From Chlamydomonas sphaeroides (taxonomy: Eukaryota; Chlorophyta; Chlorophyceae; Chlamydomonadales; Chlamydomonadaceae), in NCBI GenBank assembly GCA_001662425.1, contig BDDC01000508.1:1-38950 (forward strand): 38,950 bases of DNA, read 5' to 3'. The notes beneath the pieces are model-generated. The model ran no database searches, was not told where the DNA came from, and worked only from the letters and a program-made list of their open reading frames with translations. Positions 22,672 through 34,400 of this stretch are shown piece after piece; position 1 is the stretch's first letter, and every line of letters begins with the position of its first letter. Both the position numbers and the translations under genes were made by a program.

Positions 22672-23123
22672 GGCTCCCGAAAGCATATCACCTTCACATG
22701 TTGCGGCTGTCCTTCCGAAGCCGGGCTTACAACCTCACATGGTGCGGCGGTGTTCGAAGGTTACGCTCCTCAACGTCGCAGAGCTCGGCATTCTAGGAAG
22801 CTTGTCAGCTGCTTGGAACCTACAGACTGGGGAGCGCAACCGCTGCATTTGACTCATCCACTGCGTTACGCCTGTTCCGCTTTGGCACAGCCAGTAAGGC
22901 GCCCAGCACCTTCTCGGTCCCTGAAATACGCGCACGCAGTAGCACATGCCGTACCTGCGGAAGGCGGGGCGACGAAGAGCAGGCTAGGGGCTGCTGCAGG
23001 TGGTGAGTCTAGTTGGTCCCGTCGGGGATCAAAGGTGGGCTTGCACACGAAGAATACAGCACTAAGCCACGCCGACACTGCGCACGTCCACGAAGCAGCC
23101 TGTACATGACTCCTCGCACATGC
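22672..23123. other. Spacer between convergent LHCA and export-adaptor genes
   Basis: About 450 bp between two facing poly(A) signals. I see no gene, repeat or structural RNA in it. Confidence 0.4.
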
Positions 23124-23128
23124 TTACA
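23124..23128 (-). terminator. TGTAA poly(A) signal of the export adaptor
   Basis: TTACA on the plus strand, about 450 nt beyond the stop codon at 23577. The interval 23129-23576 is read as 3' UTR. Confidence 0.55.
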
Positions 23129-23576
23129 TCCGCCGCGGCAGATATGGCCCACCCCGGCATGCACTCATGCCTCCGCTCCGTCCTATGTAGCCATATCAAT
23201 GTACAGCGGATAACCCGCGAGCAGCGCCGAGGCATCCGCTGTGCAATCCATGTCTCGCGCGCCTATCCTCAGCCACAGCCATCGTACTCTACCCAGACCA
23301 CCTACCGCCACGGCGCGTCGTAAGCGTCTGTCTCGCCTCACGCCGCCATACCCCAGCCGCACGGACCCGCGGCAGCCCCCAGCGTCGCTGCATCGCAGCA
23401 GGCCCCGCACGTACCCACGCTCGCCCTGGCGCGCCTTCCGGCTCCCGCGGAGGCTTCACAAGTTCGGTGCTCACAATGGCCCCCTGAAAGGGACCCCCGG
23501 ACCCCGGTTCCCCCACTTCACACCCCACTCCCAGCCCACATCTATCTCCATGCTGTACTGCCCCAACCGCATCCGC

Positions 23577-25706
23577 CTACCGCCGGCCGCGGCCGCGCCC
23601 CCGGCGCGCCTGCGATGTGTACAGCGGCGCCTGCTGTTGCTGCTGCACGTACACCGGCGCCCGGCCGCCCCGGCCGCGCTTGCTGGCGCCGCCGCCGTAG
23701 CCGCCATCCTGCTGCTGGTAGCCGCCCTGCTGCACCACGACCATCTGCTGCCCGCCGCGGCCGCGGCGGCCGGTGCCCTGCCCCGCCGACGTGAACACGG
23801 GCGCGCGGCGCTGCACCACCATCTGCTGCTGCTGCGGCAGCATGATCGGCTGCTGCGGGTAGACCATCTGGTCCTGCTGCCGGCCGCCGGCCTTACGCAC
23901 GCCGCCCTGCGCCACGCGGCTCAGCAGCTCGCGCTGCTGCTGCTCGCGCGCCGGCATCACGACACGGCGCACGGGCACCAGCACCGTGCCCGGGTTGGCG
24001 GACAGGATGGGCCCCAGCCCCTGCGCGGCCATGCCCAGGTGGGGGGGCATGGGCATGTGCTGCGGCGCCGCCGCGCGGCGCTGCGCGGGCTGCACGTACA
24101 CCACCTGCTGCGCCGGCATCTGCTGCTGCTGGTACTGCTGCTGCTGCTGCTGCTGGCCGCGACGGCCGATGACCTGCTGGTTCCGCGCGGGCGCGGCCGC
24201 CTGCTGCTGCTGCTGGCGCTGTACGCGCATGCGGCGGGCCATGGTCAGCGGCGCCTGCTGGCGGGGCTGCTGGTAGACCACCTGTTGCTGCTGGCGGCGC
24301 GGCGCGGGCGCGGGCTGCGCATAGACGATCTACGGGCAGGGGGCCAAAGCAGGGCGAAAACCAGGTGAGCACATTGACGTTGCGCGGAGGCGGCAGACGA
24401 CAAGCGGCCTTGGGGGACAGCGCAAGTTGCCAAACACGTGCGTGGCTACTGATGAGCGCCGGGCCCTAACATCCCGCACTGCCGGCAGCGCACCTGTTGC
24501 CGAGGCTGCTGTTTCTGCTGCCGCTGCTGCGGCTGCTGCTGTTGCCGGCGCGGCGCGGGCGCGGGGGCCGCTTGCCGCCCCCCGCGCTGCTGCTGTTGCG
24601 CCTGTCCGCGCTGGCGCGCCCCGCCGGCCGCCTGCTTGCCAGCGGCGACGGACTTGGGCGCCATGGCCTTGCTGACGATGCGGCGGGCCAGGTTGCGCCG
24701 GACGTTGCCGGTGGCGGCAGCGGTGGACACGGGCGCCCGGGCACGGCCGCGAGTGGTGGGCGCGGCGGCGGCAGCCACGGGCCTGTTGGACGAGCGGCGC
24801 GGCCGGGGGAGATTCTCGGTGATGTGGGTCGTGTTGAAAAGCGCGGGAGGCATGTGGGTTCAAAGTGCAGGAGGTCGGCCAGGCGCTGGTCAACGTCGGC
24901 TCGAGGAATGCCTCTGGCGTGCTACATCACGGCGGTTCTTAGCTGCGCACGAGTCGACTCACTTGCGGCGCTTGAGGTCGGATTGCTTGACTGCCAGCAC
25001 CTTGGGCGCGCGGGCGCGCTGCGTGGTCACGCCCTTGGCGACGCTCACGGGCGCCTGGCGCTTGCCGCGTATAAGCTGTAGGTTGAGGTTGCAGGATGCC
25101 AGAGGGAGGGTTGTCAGTTGCGTGCAGCACGCGCAGGCCCGCAGGCAGGCGGCCAGCCGTGGCTGCAGTCGAGGAGTGCGCGTGTGGAAGCCCAGAAGTC
25201 CCACCTGGCGCTTGCCAGCGACACCAGCCTTGACGGGCGCGGCCTTGCCGGCCGGCTTGCGAGCCTGTGCATGTTAGGTGTGCATGTTGGTTTGTTTGGG
25301 CGGCTTAGACCGTCGGGCGTCGACGTGTCCTTGCCCCCAGGGGTGACCTCAGGACACGCGTTGCATGGCGCCAACACTCCCCAATGGAGCCACTGCGCTG
25401 CGATTGAGTGCAGGTGGACCACGACGGCAGGGCCTCTGGGAGCAGGCTGTGCGTTCCAGCTCGATGGCGAGGACCTGCATATGGAGCAACCGATCTCCCA
25501 AACACACGCACCGCTGCGGCCTTGCCGATGACCTTGGGTGCCTGTCCATTTTTAGCGGGCTGCGCTGCGCGTCCACCTCCTCCAGCGCGCCCGGCAGCTG
25601 GCGCAGCGCGTGGAGCGGAAGCGCGTCGCGCGGGCTGCTTAGACGACTGCTTGATTAGGTCGTCCAGGCTAAGGTCAAGCTTTTTCTCAAGCGCCTTGTC
25701 CGACAT
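23577..25706 (-). CDS. mRNA export adaptor with UAP56-binding motif (UIF/UIEF-like)
   Basis: Five exons: 25706-25512, 25264-25205, 25075-24963, 24782-24494, 24329-23577; 469 residues. The N-terminus (residues 2-19) contains KKLDLSLDDLIKQ, which matches the UAP56-binding motif of ALY/REF, UIF (FYTTD1) and plant UIEF proteins (consensus around MDMSLDDIIK). That motif recruits the DEAD-box helicase UAP56 and loads the adaptor on spliced mRNA. The rest is Arg/Lys/Ala-rich, then Gln-rich with RGG/RGRG patches (GRRGRGG, KRGRGGRAP) and ends RRGRGRGRR, typical of RNA-binding, arginine-methylated, NXF1-handover regions. There is no RRM, so it is UIF-like rather than ALY-like. The acceptor at 24782 (AACAG) was chosen because it alone preserves phase with the strong GTGAGT donor after 24963. 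Start is the first ATG, immediately before the motif. It would act in the nucleus with UAP56/TREX (family knowledge). Confidence 0.8.
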
Positions 25707-26092
25707 CGCCACGGCCGGGCAAGAAAGAGGCAAACGCCTGTTCCCTAACCGCGAGCGACCACCCTGCAGATAAGACCCCGGCTGGAAAGGAGCTGCTCGT
25801 CAAAGCGCTAAGCAGGAAAACGTAGATCTGGAGGCCTGTGAAGAGTGGACAGAGATTGTGTCGGAGCAAATGCTGGGTGGACCCGCTTGTCGGTGCGTCG
25901 TGGAGTGGACACTGCAGGATGTGTTTATGGCGTGTCAAGCAGCACGGTCTGGCTTGGGTATGCGAATGTTGGGGAGCGCGGGAAGCCAAAGGGCCGGGGG
26001 GCTTCATGCAACGTGGATTGCGGTCAGCACCCAGGACCGAGCCCCGAGCGCATACAGACACCAGCGAAGCACTGGAAGATCACACGACAGCC
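25707..26092. promoter_or_regulatory. Bidirectional promoter region between the export adaptor and DCP2
   Basis: The two start codons (25706 minus, 26093 plus) face away from each other across 386 bp, so both promoters and 5' UTRs share this segment. No TATA box is evident in either direction. Confidence 0.6.
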
Positions 26093-29000
26093 ATGCAAGA
26101 CGGCAGCCTCGAGGAGCCCTCGGCAGCGTTGCTCGAGGAGCTGTGCGCCAAGTTCATCCTTTCCGCGCCAAAGGATGCGCAGTAAGTTGTTACACAAAGC
26201 CCTGCTCACAGCTGCGGACCCCAACCGATCCCTCCTCGGCTGACATCGCGCGGGGGGCTGCAGGTGCAAGGACAAGCTCTTCTTCCTTGTGGAGCAGTGC
26301 TGGTGGTACTACGAGGTGAGGACTTCCTTAAGCGACAGGCGGGCACAGCGGCAAACCGTCCATCGCCCACCCATCTACCCCCCCACCGCCAACATGGCCG
26401 CGCAGGACAAGGTCCGGCCCGCCCAGCAGCAGGCAGGCGTCAACCTCAAGCACTACTCGTCCTACACCACCTTCGCGGAGCCGCTCTTCCGCAAGTGCGG
26501 GGCGCTCAAGCCCTTCTACGTGAGCAGCAGGGGCAGCTCGGGAGTCGGGGCGGGCAGGCATAGCCCCTGGCAGGAAACACGCGCGGAGACTGAGCTCGCC
26601 GTATTCCAGGGCGGACTGACGGGACTCGAAGCACGTGCACGATGCGTGCGGCCCCGTCCCTCCTCGAACCTGAACCGCAACCGCAGTGCCCTGGGCCCCC
26701 GCGCGTTTGCTCTCCCCCCTCTCGACCCACCTGCAGAGGGACCTGCAGAGCCTGCAGGAAGACTACCGCAAGTACAAGCAGAGCATCCCGGTGTTTGGAG
26801 CCATACTTTTGGACGCAGCTATGGAGCAGGTGGGCATGCCACCGCCTCACGGCTTCGACGGTCAAGCGTTTGCCACGCCTAAACCACCCGGACGCACGCA
26901 CGTCCTCGCTTCCCCAGGTACTTCTGGTGCGCGGCAACAAGAGCAGCATGGGCTGGGGATTCCCGCGTGGCAAGCTGAACGAGGGCGAGAGCGAGGCCAA
27001 CTGCGCCATACGCGAGGTGCGGAGCCGGCACCATCTGCCACAGCATCAACACATCATGCTTCACGCATTTCGTCGGCACTAGATTAGGACCACCTGCTCC
27101 ACAAGACAACATGACTTGGGGTGGGGTGGGGGGCTGCGCGGACGAGCTGCAGCGGCCGGCTGCCCCGCAGCGTGGCGCATTAACGTTACGGTTACGGGCC
27201 ACTTTTCGGCTCCGCGCTTTGCGCTGGGGCACCGCACTTCAGCAGGCCTCCCTTGCTGCTGACCCACATGCTCCTAGCCTCGGCAGCGCCTGCGGCTCCG
27301 AATGCCTTTGCATATGTTTGGCGCAAGGCCCACACGGCAAGCACTCCACGTGCGCGGCTCTCGCCTGCCGCTGCCGCTGCTGCGCCGTGCGGTGTAGGTG
27401 CTGGAAGAGACGGGCTACGACATCAAGGGCAAGCTGCGCGACGCCGACTACCTCGAGGTGCGGACCCGTGGTGACGACAGTAGTCATGTGCCACAGCGTA
27501 GATGTGTGGATGGCACGAGACCCTGCGGCAGCACCGGCGCAGCGGTGTGTGGCCCCATGCATGCGGCCTGCGTGGAGGGGCGCAGCGGCCCCAGTGTGCC
27601 TCTCGACAGCAAGCATGGGGGCAGCGTGTGTTCCAGTGTTAGGTAGAACAGAACCCCACACGCGTGTGTTGCGTGCGGCCTGCGCGCGGGGGTGCGGCGG
27701 CTCGTTGTGCCCCCCGACAAGCTGCGAGCCTCCCTGCCCGGCTTGCTTGCTTGCCTGCCTTGCTGGCCCGCTTGCCGCCCCCAGGTGACGGCCGACGGCA
27801 AGCGGCACAAGCTGTACATCGTGACGGGGCTGGACCCCACCACGCAGGAGTTCCAGCCGCACTCGCTTTGGGTGAGGCGCGGCCGGCGCTGCTCCTCGAA
27901 TGCAAGCCTGACGCCGGCGCCCCCCTGCCCGGGGGAGAGCGCCTGCCACTACAATGCGTGTGGGGGATGGCGCCACGCCGCTGCTGCTCAAAGTGTTCCC
28001 ACTGCCCCGCTCGTACGTGACCGGCCGTAGGAGATCGGGGCGTATGCGTGGCACCGTGTGGATGCGCTGCCGGCCACCTCCGATGAGGCCAGCCAGGTAC
28101 GGTGCCGCCCCGCCCTCCTCGGCCACACCCAAGGTCACGGCCCTAGTTATTACACACTGCACACATAGCATACCCACCGAAATGCGGGGCCGAGGCTGCG
28201 GCCCCCTAGTATCCGACCGCCTACCGTCACGCCCTGCCGTCACGCTCCTCTCGCCGCCCCCGCCCCTCAGGTCTACATGTCGGCTGACGGCGTGCGGCAC
28301 CGCTTCTTTATGATTCACCCCTTTGTGGGCCGGCTGCGCAGGTGCACGCGCCAGAGGCTGCAGGCCGGGCTGGGGGCCGGGTCGGGCTTGGGCGATGCTG
28401 CGCCTGGGCCAGTGTTGCAGTGGGCAGTAGCAGTGTTGTAGCGAGTAGCAGCAGGAGCCGCAGCCAGGAATGCGCGCTGTTGTGTCGCTGCAAACCTCCC
28501 GTGCGCCGCCCCCGCATGCGTCGTGATGGGGACGGGCGCAGGTGGATTGACAAGCGGCGGCGGCACGTGGCCGGTCGGCAGGTGCCCAGCGGCGCCGCCG
28601 GGCCCGCGCCCGCCGCCAGCGCCGCCAGCAGCGCGGCCTCATCGTTCCAGATGTCGCGCGCCGACCTGCTCGCGCTGCAGCAGCAGCAACAGCAGCAGCA
28701 ACAGCAGGCGCTGGCGGCCGCGGCGGCGGCGCTGGCGGGCGGCCAGCAGCAGAGCCCGGGCCTGAGCGGGGCCGCGGGCTCGGCGAGGAAGGCGCCGCCC
28801 AGCCGGTTGGGCCAGGCGCCGGGTGGCGGCGGCGCAGAGGCGGAGGCGTACGAGCTGCCGCCGGGTCTGACACGGCCAGCGGGCGCCGTCGCCGGCGCGG
28901 CGACGCCGTCACAGTCGGTGGCGCCTCGCGCCGAGCCGCGCCAGCAGCAGGCGCCGGCGGCCTCTGGAGGAGCGGCACCGTGGGGGTCAAGCATGGGCAG

Positions 29001-29313
29001 CTTCAGGTGCGGGTGCGGGCTGCGGGGCCCATGTCTCCGCAATGCCCTTGCCGCTGCGCTGCGTCCCAGCGTTGTACACTGCGTCGCGTCCCCGCGCCGT
29101 ACATGGCGCATGCGCACGGATCGCACAATGCTCAGCCAGGCCCGGCTATGCCGCAGCCACAGCCCCCTAGGGAAGCTCTCGTGCCGGCCGCTGTCACCGC
29201 ACGTGCACCGTGTGGAGCACAGCTGGCATGTGCCAATGCCATGCCCGCTGCCGGCGCTGCCCGCCAGGTTCGACCGCGAGCAGATCCTGCGCTGCTTCGC
29301 GACGCCGGCGTGA
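26093..29313 (+). CDS. DCP2: mRNA-decapping enzyme 2 (Nudix hydrolase)
   Basis: Eleven exons: 26093-26181, 26264-26315, 26406-26519, 26737-26829, 26918-27016, 27398-27457, 27785-27871, 28031-28096, 28271-28341, 28542-29006, 29268-29313; 413 residues. The N-terminal regulatory domain has Box A features: ELCAKFILSAPKD, then FFLVEQCWWYYED in the DCP1-contacting helices. The Nudix box is complete: G134, E140, R148, E149, E152, E153, G155, Y156, i.e. GX5EX7REUXEEXGU, with the metal-binding glutamates intact. Box B is recognisable at FFMIHPFVGRLRRWIDKRRR, split by an intron. After that come an Ala/Gln-rich disordered tail with a Gln tract and a short separate last exon encoding FDREQILRCFATPA. DCP2 hydrolyses the m7GpppN cap, releasing m7GDP and 5'-monophosphate mRNA for XRN decay, in the cytoplasm and P-bodies. 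Confidence 0.96.
27626..27654 (+). repeat. 29-bp dispersed repeat, copy 1
   Basis: This 29-bp stretch in a DCP2 intron, starting GTGTGTTCCAGTG, is identical to 36424-36452 in a UTP13 intron, in the same plus-strand orientation. Confidence 0.9.
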
Positions 29314-31012
29314 GGGCCTGCAGGCCTTGGACCTGGCATGTACGGTAGGCGCCAGTCGCCGCTTGCTCGGTTAGGGCCTCACAGCGCACAAGGCGCGCCG
29401 GGGCGCACCCCTGGGTCACCCTGGCCTGGCACCCAGAACGCTGCCTTGACAAGTGCTCCGCGAGACCGCGACGCGGGCTTGGGCTCGAGGGCCGCGCATG
29501 CCGTGCCCATGGCCTCTGCGCGGTCGACTGCGGCCCGGCACGGGCGCACGCGGTCGGCAGTGGACACAGACCGACGCGCGGGGCCTTGACCCGCCGTGAC
29601 TGTGGTAGGACGTGGGAGTTGCCGGCGCCTGCTCAGCCAACAACGGGCAGCGACGGTTGGGCGGGTCGAAGTACACTTGTCAGACTTCTGCCAGCGGCGG
29701 GAGCGTTTGCGGCCCCGCGCTAGCGCCGTCGCGGCCCAGGGTCCTGCGGCTGCCGGCCGCCGATGTGTGTGGCGACTGGTGTAGCCAGGTGGCACGGTGT
29801 GGCCAGGCAGGGCGGCGCCATGGCGAAAACCTTTGGGGGCTAGGTCGGAAGGTGTATGCGTTGACTGGTCTGTTGTAGTGGTGGTGGCGTGTGCTCGCAG
29901 CGGCGGCGCGACGGCGCCGCGCCTCGCGGGCTTCCTGCGGCCCCATTGGCCGCTGGAGGGAGCGCGCGGCGCGGCGTGGCGCGGTCCGCCGCCCGCATGA
30001 TGGCTGTGTGTGCTTGCCCGCAGTGGCGGCCTAACGCACTGTGCCTTTTATCCTTTTGTCCGTGCCCTGTTGTCCAACTATTAACGACATGAAACCTGCG
30101 CTGGCGGCGGGTACCCAGGCCATGGGAACCCGGCCGGCCGCATGCCGTACCCTGTACCTAACCGCTACGCATCTTGGACCCGAGTCGCTGGTGGTGTGTG
30201 CTCTTTGGGAGCATGGATCTCGTGTGGTGTGCCCTCTCTGGGGGCGTGGGTCTCGTGAATAGCGCGTGCGTGCGCCAGGCACGCGAATGCGTACCTGGGG
30301 CCCGGCCCGTTCTGAGCCCTTGATCGGTCGAGGGAAGGGCTGCCAAGGTCAAGACGAGATGCAACGCTTGTCGGGGGGTGGGGGGTGAGCGGGCAGCAGG
30401 TATGCGGCGGCGTAAGGTGCATGGCTTGCGGCCGGGGGCGCGTACCAGCATGGTCGCTTGGGGGTAACGTTTGGAGCCGGGCGCCTGGCCACCCGACCAC
30501 GCTGCTCTCCCGGGCGCTGACCATTGGAGTGTACCCCGTGGAGGCTCGGGCGTCTGGGCTCGGCCTTCGCTGTCGGGGTTGACGCGGCGGCGGTCATGCC
30601 GCACCAGTGGGCTGGGCGTCGTGGCTCCCGGGTTGTGCGGGCCCCGGAGAGACCCGCTGACTCGGCAGGAGTTGTGTGGTGAGTCGAGCGCTGCCGTCGC
30701 CACGTGGTGCAGGGTGTCGTGCATGATGGTGGGGGCGCTGGGTGCTTGCTGCAGGATAGGTGACGCACCTGGCGTAGGGAGGGAGCGGGATGTCGCTGTT
30801 GCAACGAGGAGACCTGCTGCCCACAGTGGCCATTGGCCGGCGTTCACCTAAGAACCAGGAATGTCAGTGCGTGTGGAAATGGGGTTTCATGAGGCGGCCG
30901 GCTGGGTCAAGCCCGGTACTCGGGTCCCCGGGCTGCCAGTACTGGCGGGAGTCCCAGGTACCCTGCTCTGAATTGAACGCTGGTTCTTCATTGGCAGCCC
31001 CGGCATCCTGCC
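29314..31012 (+). other. Long presumed 3' UTR of DCP2
   Basis: The first TGTAA noticed after the DCP2 stop is at 31013, so this 1.7-kb stretch is best read as 3' UTR. Open frames occur on both strands, the longest being 229 codons on the minus strand at 30158-30847, but they lack recognisable motifs. An imperfect duplicated unit of about 31 bp lies at 30190-30258. Confidence 0.45.
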
Positions 31013-31017
31013 TGTAA
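31013..31017 (+). terminator. TGTAA poly(A) signal of DCP2
   Basis: First plus-strand TGTAA noticed downstream of the DCP2 stop, 46 bp from the opposing UTP13 signal. Confidence 0.5.
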
Positions 31018-31062
31018 CTACACGGCGGTTTGGGCTCGCTCCTGCACGCGCGTGGGTGCATC

Positions 31063-31067
31063 TTACA
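31063..31067 (-). terminator. TGTAA poly(A) signal of UTP13
   Basis: TTACA on the plus strand, about 415 nt beyond the UTP13 stop codon at 31481. Confidence 0.55.
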
Positions 31068-31480
31068 TTCGAGTCGCCTTGTTGCAGCACCGCAGGGGTC
31101 CTCGCGGCCTCCCGAACAGCTCCGCTTGGGCAGCACCACAACACCACAAGACCCACACGCAGCGCAAGTGGGCTTCTTGCTCCTAGCCGCACCTCTGCCT
31201 GCCATCAAGACCGGAACACCGGATGCTGGCTTGCCATCGTCCAGCCGGCCTCAGCGCCGTTCTCACAGTCATCGCCCAACGTCTTGCCTCGGTCACAGTC
31301 TTATGGGGTGCGAGCCGGACCTGGCCTGATGCCGGCCGCAGTCCCCCCCACACACGCTCCCCTGCCCTCGCTCCGCTGCCCGCTAGCCCCTGTGCACCCC
31401 CCTACCTCGCCCAGCACCAACACAACCTGACCTGTTCCCATGCCGCGCGCGCCCTGACCTTCCCCCACGCTACGCGCCCC

Positions 31481-34400
31481 TCACGCGCGGCGCGCCTTCT
31501 TCGCCGGGCCCGTCATCGACCCAGCAGCCGGGCCGCCGCCCTGCTTGCCCTTGCCCTTGCCGCCCGCCGCCGCCGCGGGCGTCGTTGGCGCGCTGGCGGC
31601 GCCGCGCTTCCCACCGCCGCCGGCGTGCTTGGCGGCGGGCGCCGGTGTGCGCTTGCCGGCGGCTGCCGCCTGCGGCGCCGCCGGCTTGGGCGTCGCGCCG
31701 CCGCCAGCCTGCTTGCCGGCCTGCTTGCCGGCCGGCTTGGGCGCCGCCGCGGGTTGCGGCGTGTGCTGCACCGCGCTCCGCCCCTTGTTGGCCTTAGCGG
31801 GCGCCGTTTGCGGAGCCACCTGGGCCGCAGCCGTGTCCTTGCCCTTGCCCGCCGCAGCCGGCGTGCTCGGCAGCGAGCGCGCGGCGGCGCCCTTGCCCTG
31901 CTGCTGCTTGGCGGGCTTGGCCGCCGCCGCCGACGCGGCGGCAGCGGCGGCGGCCTTGCGCCGGGCGGCGCCGACGTCGGGCGTGCTGCCGCGGCTACCG
32001 CCTGGCGCGGTGGCGGCGCCACCGCTTCGTCCAGACAGCTTGGCGACGGCGCGTCGCAGCGACGCTGTGACCTCCTCCTCGTCCTCCTCGTCCTCGACCT
32101 CCTCGTCGTCCTCACCATCCTCGTCGTCCTCGCCCAGGTCGCTGGACCCCAGCACCATCCCCTCCTCGTCCTCCTCCTCGCCCTCCTCCTCGTCGCTGCC
32201 CGACGCCGGCCCGGCACCGTTGGCCTGCGGCCGCCCCGCCTCCTCCTCGTCCTCGTCCACCTCCTCCTCCTCCTCGCCCTCCTCGCTGCCCTCCCCAAGC
32301 AGCTCAGGGTCCAGGTCGAAGTCGTCCTCCAGGTCATCTGCGGACACGCCCTGCCGCCCAACAGCCGCCACCGCCTTGCTGCCATCGCCGCGCCGAGCCT
32401 GCGCATTTGAAGGCCCATCCTCCTCCTCCTCCTCGCTCTCGCCCTGACCCTCACCATCGCTCCCGGGCTCTTCCAAGTCCCCGTCAACACCTAACCCATC
32501 CAGGCTCCCATCCTCCTCCATCTCGTCCTCGCTGCCGCTGCCGCCAGCGCCGCCCTCCTCACCGTCCTGCTCCTCCTCGTCCTCGTCCTCCTCCTCGCCG
32601 CCGCCGCCGCCTTGCCCCACCGCCCCTTCCTCCGGCTCCTCGCTGCCCTCCTCGCTGCTCGCCTCCTCGCCGCGGCCGCGCTTCTGCCCGGCCAGCCGCG
32701 CCGCAGCCGTTCGCGCCAGCAGCACGCCCTCCTCGTCCTCCTCACCGGCCAGCCGCCGGACGCCCGCCTCGCCCTCCTCATCGGCGCCGGCGGCACCGCC
32801 GCCGGTCAGGCCGCCGCCGCCGCCCGCTCCCCCGACGCCGCCGCCGCCGCCCAGCCCCAGCACCCCCATGCCCTCCAGCGTGTGGTCCACCAGGTAGGAG
32901 GAGCGCACCTGCGGCGGCCACGTCAGCAGCAGGGGGTTCAGCACAACAAACCAACTTGCGACTGCTTCGCACTTACATATCGCCAGCCCGGGCAGGAGGA
33001 TGGCAGGAGGACGACACAGCCGGCAGGCCGTGTCGTGGCATGCACCACACGGAGTGCCTGCCCCCTGCTGCCCCCTGCTGCCCCCTGCTCACCAGCCGGT
33101 CCAGGCGCGAGAAGTGGCGGCCGCTGTAGGCCAGCAGCGCGGCCATGAGCTCAGACACGCCTGCGGGCGGGAGCGGGCGCAGCGAGCAGCGGCGGCGGGC
33201 AGCCGGGCCGTCAGCGCGGCGCCGCTCGCACTCGCGCTCGCACCGCGGCGCAGCTCGGGCGGGTGCGCCCCGCGGATCGCGCCCAGCGCCGCAGGAACCC
33301 TCCTCCCACACCTGTAACAAGCCACGGCGATAGCTCGACCCGTCCGAGCGGCTCACCCTGTATCGCCAGCAGCCGCTCCGGCGGGTGCGCGCGCAGGATG
33401 GCGCCCAGCATGGCCTGCGCCGCGTGGCAGTGCTTGGCGTTGGTGTTCCACTCGCGGCAGTAGCCGAGCGCGGTCTTGACGTCGTCCTCGCTCATGGCGT
33501 CGACCAGGCCGCGCAGCAGCGCGCCGAGGGGGCCGGATGCGGAGGCGGAGGCGGAAGTGGAAGGGGCCGAGGTGGAGGCGGCGAGCGAGGCGTTGGCTGT
33601 GGCCGTGGCGGCCGAGGTGATAATGGTCAGGAGGCGGCCGGGGTGCTGCAGCGAGAAGGCCAGGCGCGCGGCGCGAGAGAAGTCCGAGTCCTGGGTGGAG
33701 GGAGAGGGGAAGAGGGAGAGGGCGGCGAACAATAGGGCGGCGGAGGACAGGGCGGCGTGTGCGCGAGCTTGGGCGTCTTGCCAAGCACCCCCAGGCGCTG
33801 CCAGGTGGCTGTGCCGCACACCCCCGAGTACGGCACCGTACACATGTGCAGCCGTGCATGGGACAAGCGTAGTACGGCAAGCCCGCGGCCCTCACCGCCA
33901 GCGCGTTCTGCAGGTCCTGCTCCTTCTCCGCCAGCTCGTGCTCCGCCGCCGCCGCGGCCAGCTGGTCGGCCTCCGTGCTGTCCGCCCAAAGGCACACCAG
34001 CGAGTCGCCGCCGCCCGTGGCCAGCAGGCCGTCGCCGGCGCCGCCTACCGCCAGCGCCCACACCTGCGACGTGGTAGCCCGGTGGTGTGAATGACGGTCG
34101 GGGTTACACAATGACAGCGCCGAGGCATCGCGCGCAGCGAGGGAGCGGGGGAGCGGGGGAGCAGGGGAGCAGGGTGCAGAGGCAGGGCTGTGCGCCATGA
34201 GGCGCGACAAGAGTGCAGCCAGCGCCCGCACCTTGTCCTCGTGCTCGTCAAAGGTGTTGACGCACTCGCCGCTGGCCACGTTCCACAGCTTGACCAGCCC
34301 GTCGGCGCCCGAGCTCATCACCTGGCGGCGGCGCAGGACAGGGCAGGTAGGGAGCGGGGCGCGGAGTGGGGAAAGGCCCGACGCGGGGTGGCAGCGGCGG

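Noticed and set aside
23241..24368. 375-codon Leu/His-rich plus-strand frame
   Set aside because: It is antisense to the Gln/Arg-rich last exon of the export adaptor; CAG repeats read as CTG give Leu runs.
30158..30847. 229-codon minus-strand frame in the DCP2 3' region
   Set aside because: Composition follows base content, there is no motif and no splice-consistent continuation. A gene here is not supported.
31545..32447. Ser/Ala-rich plus-strand frame with long Ser runs
   Set aside because: It is the antisense of the Glu/Asp tracts (GAG/GAC read as CTC/GTC) in the UTP13 last exon.
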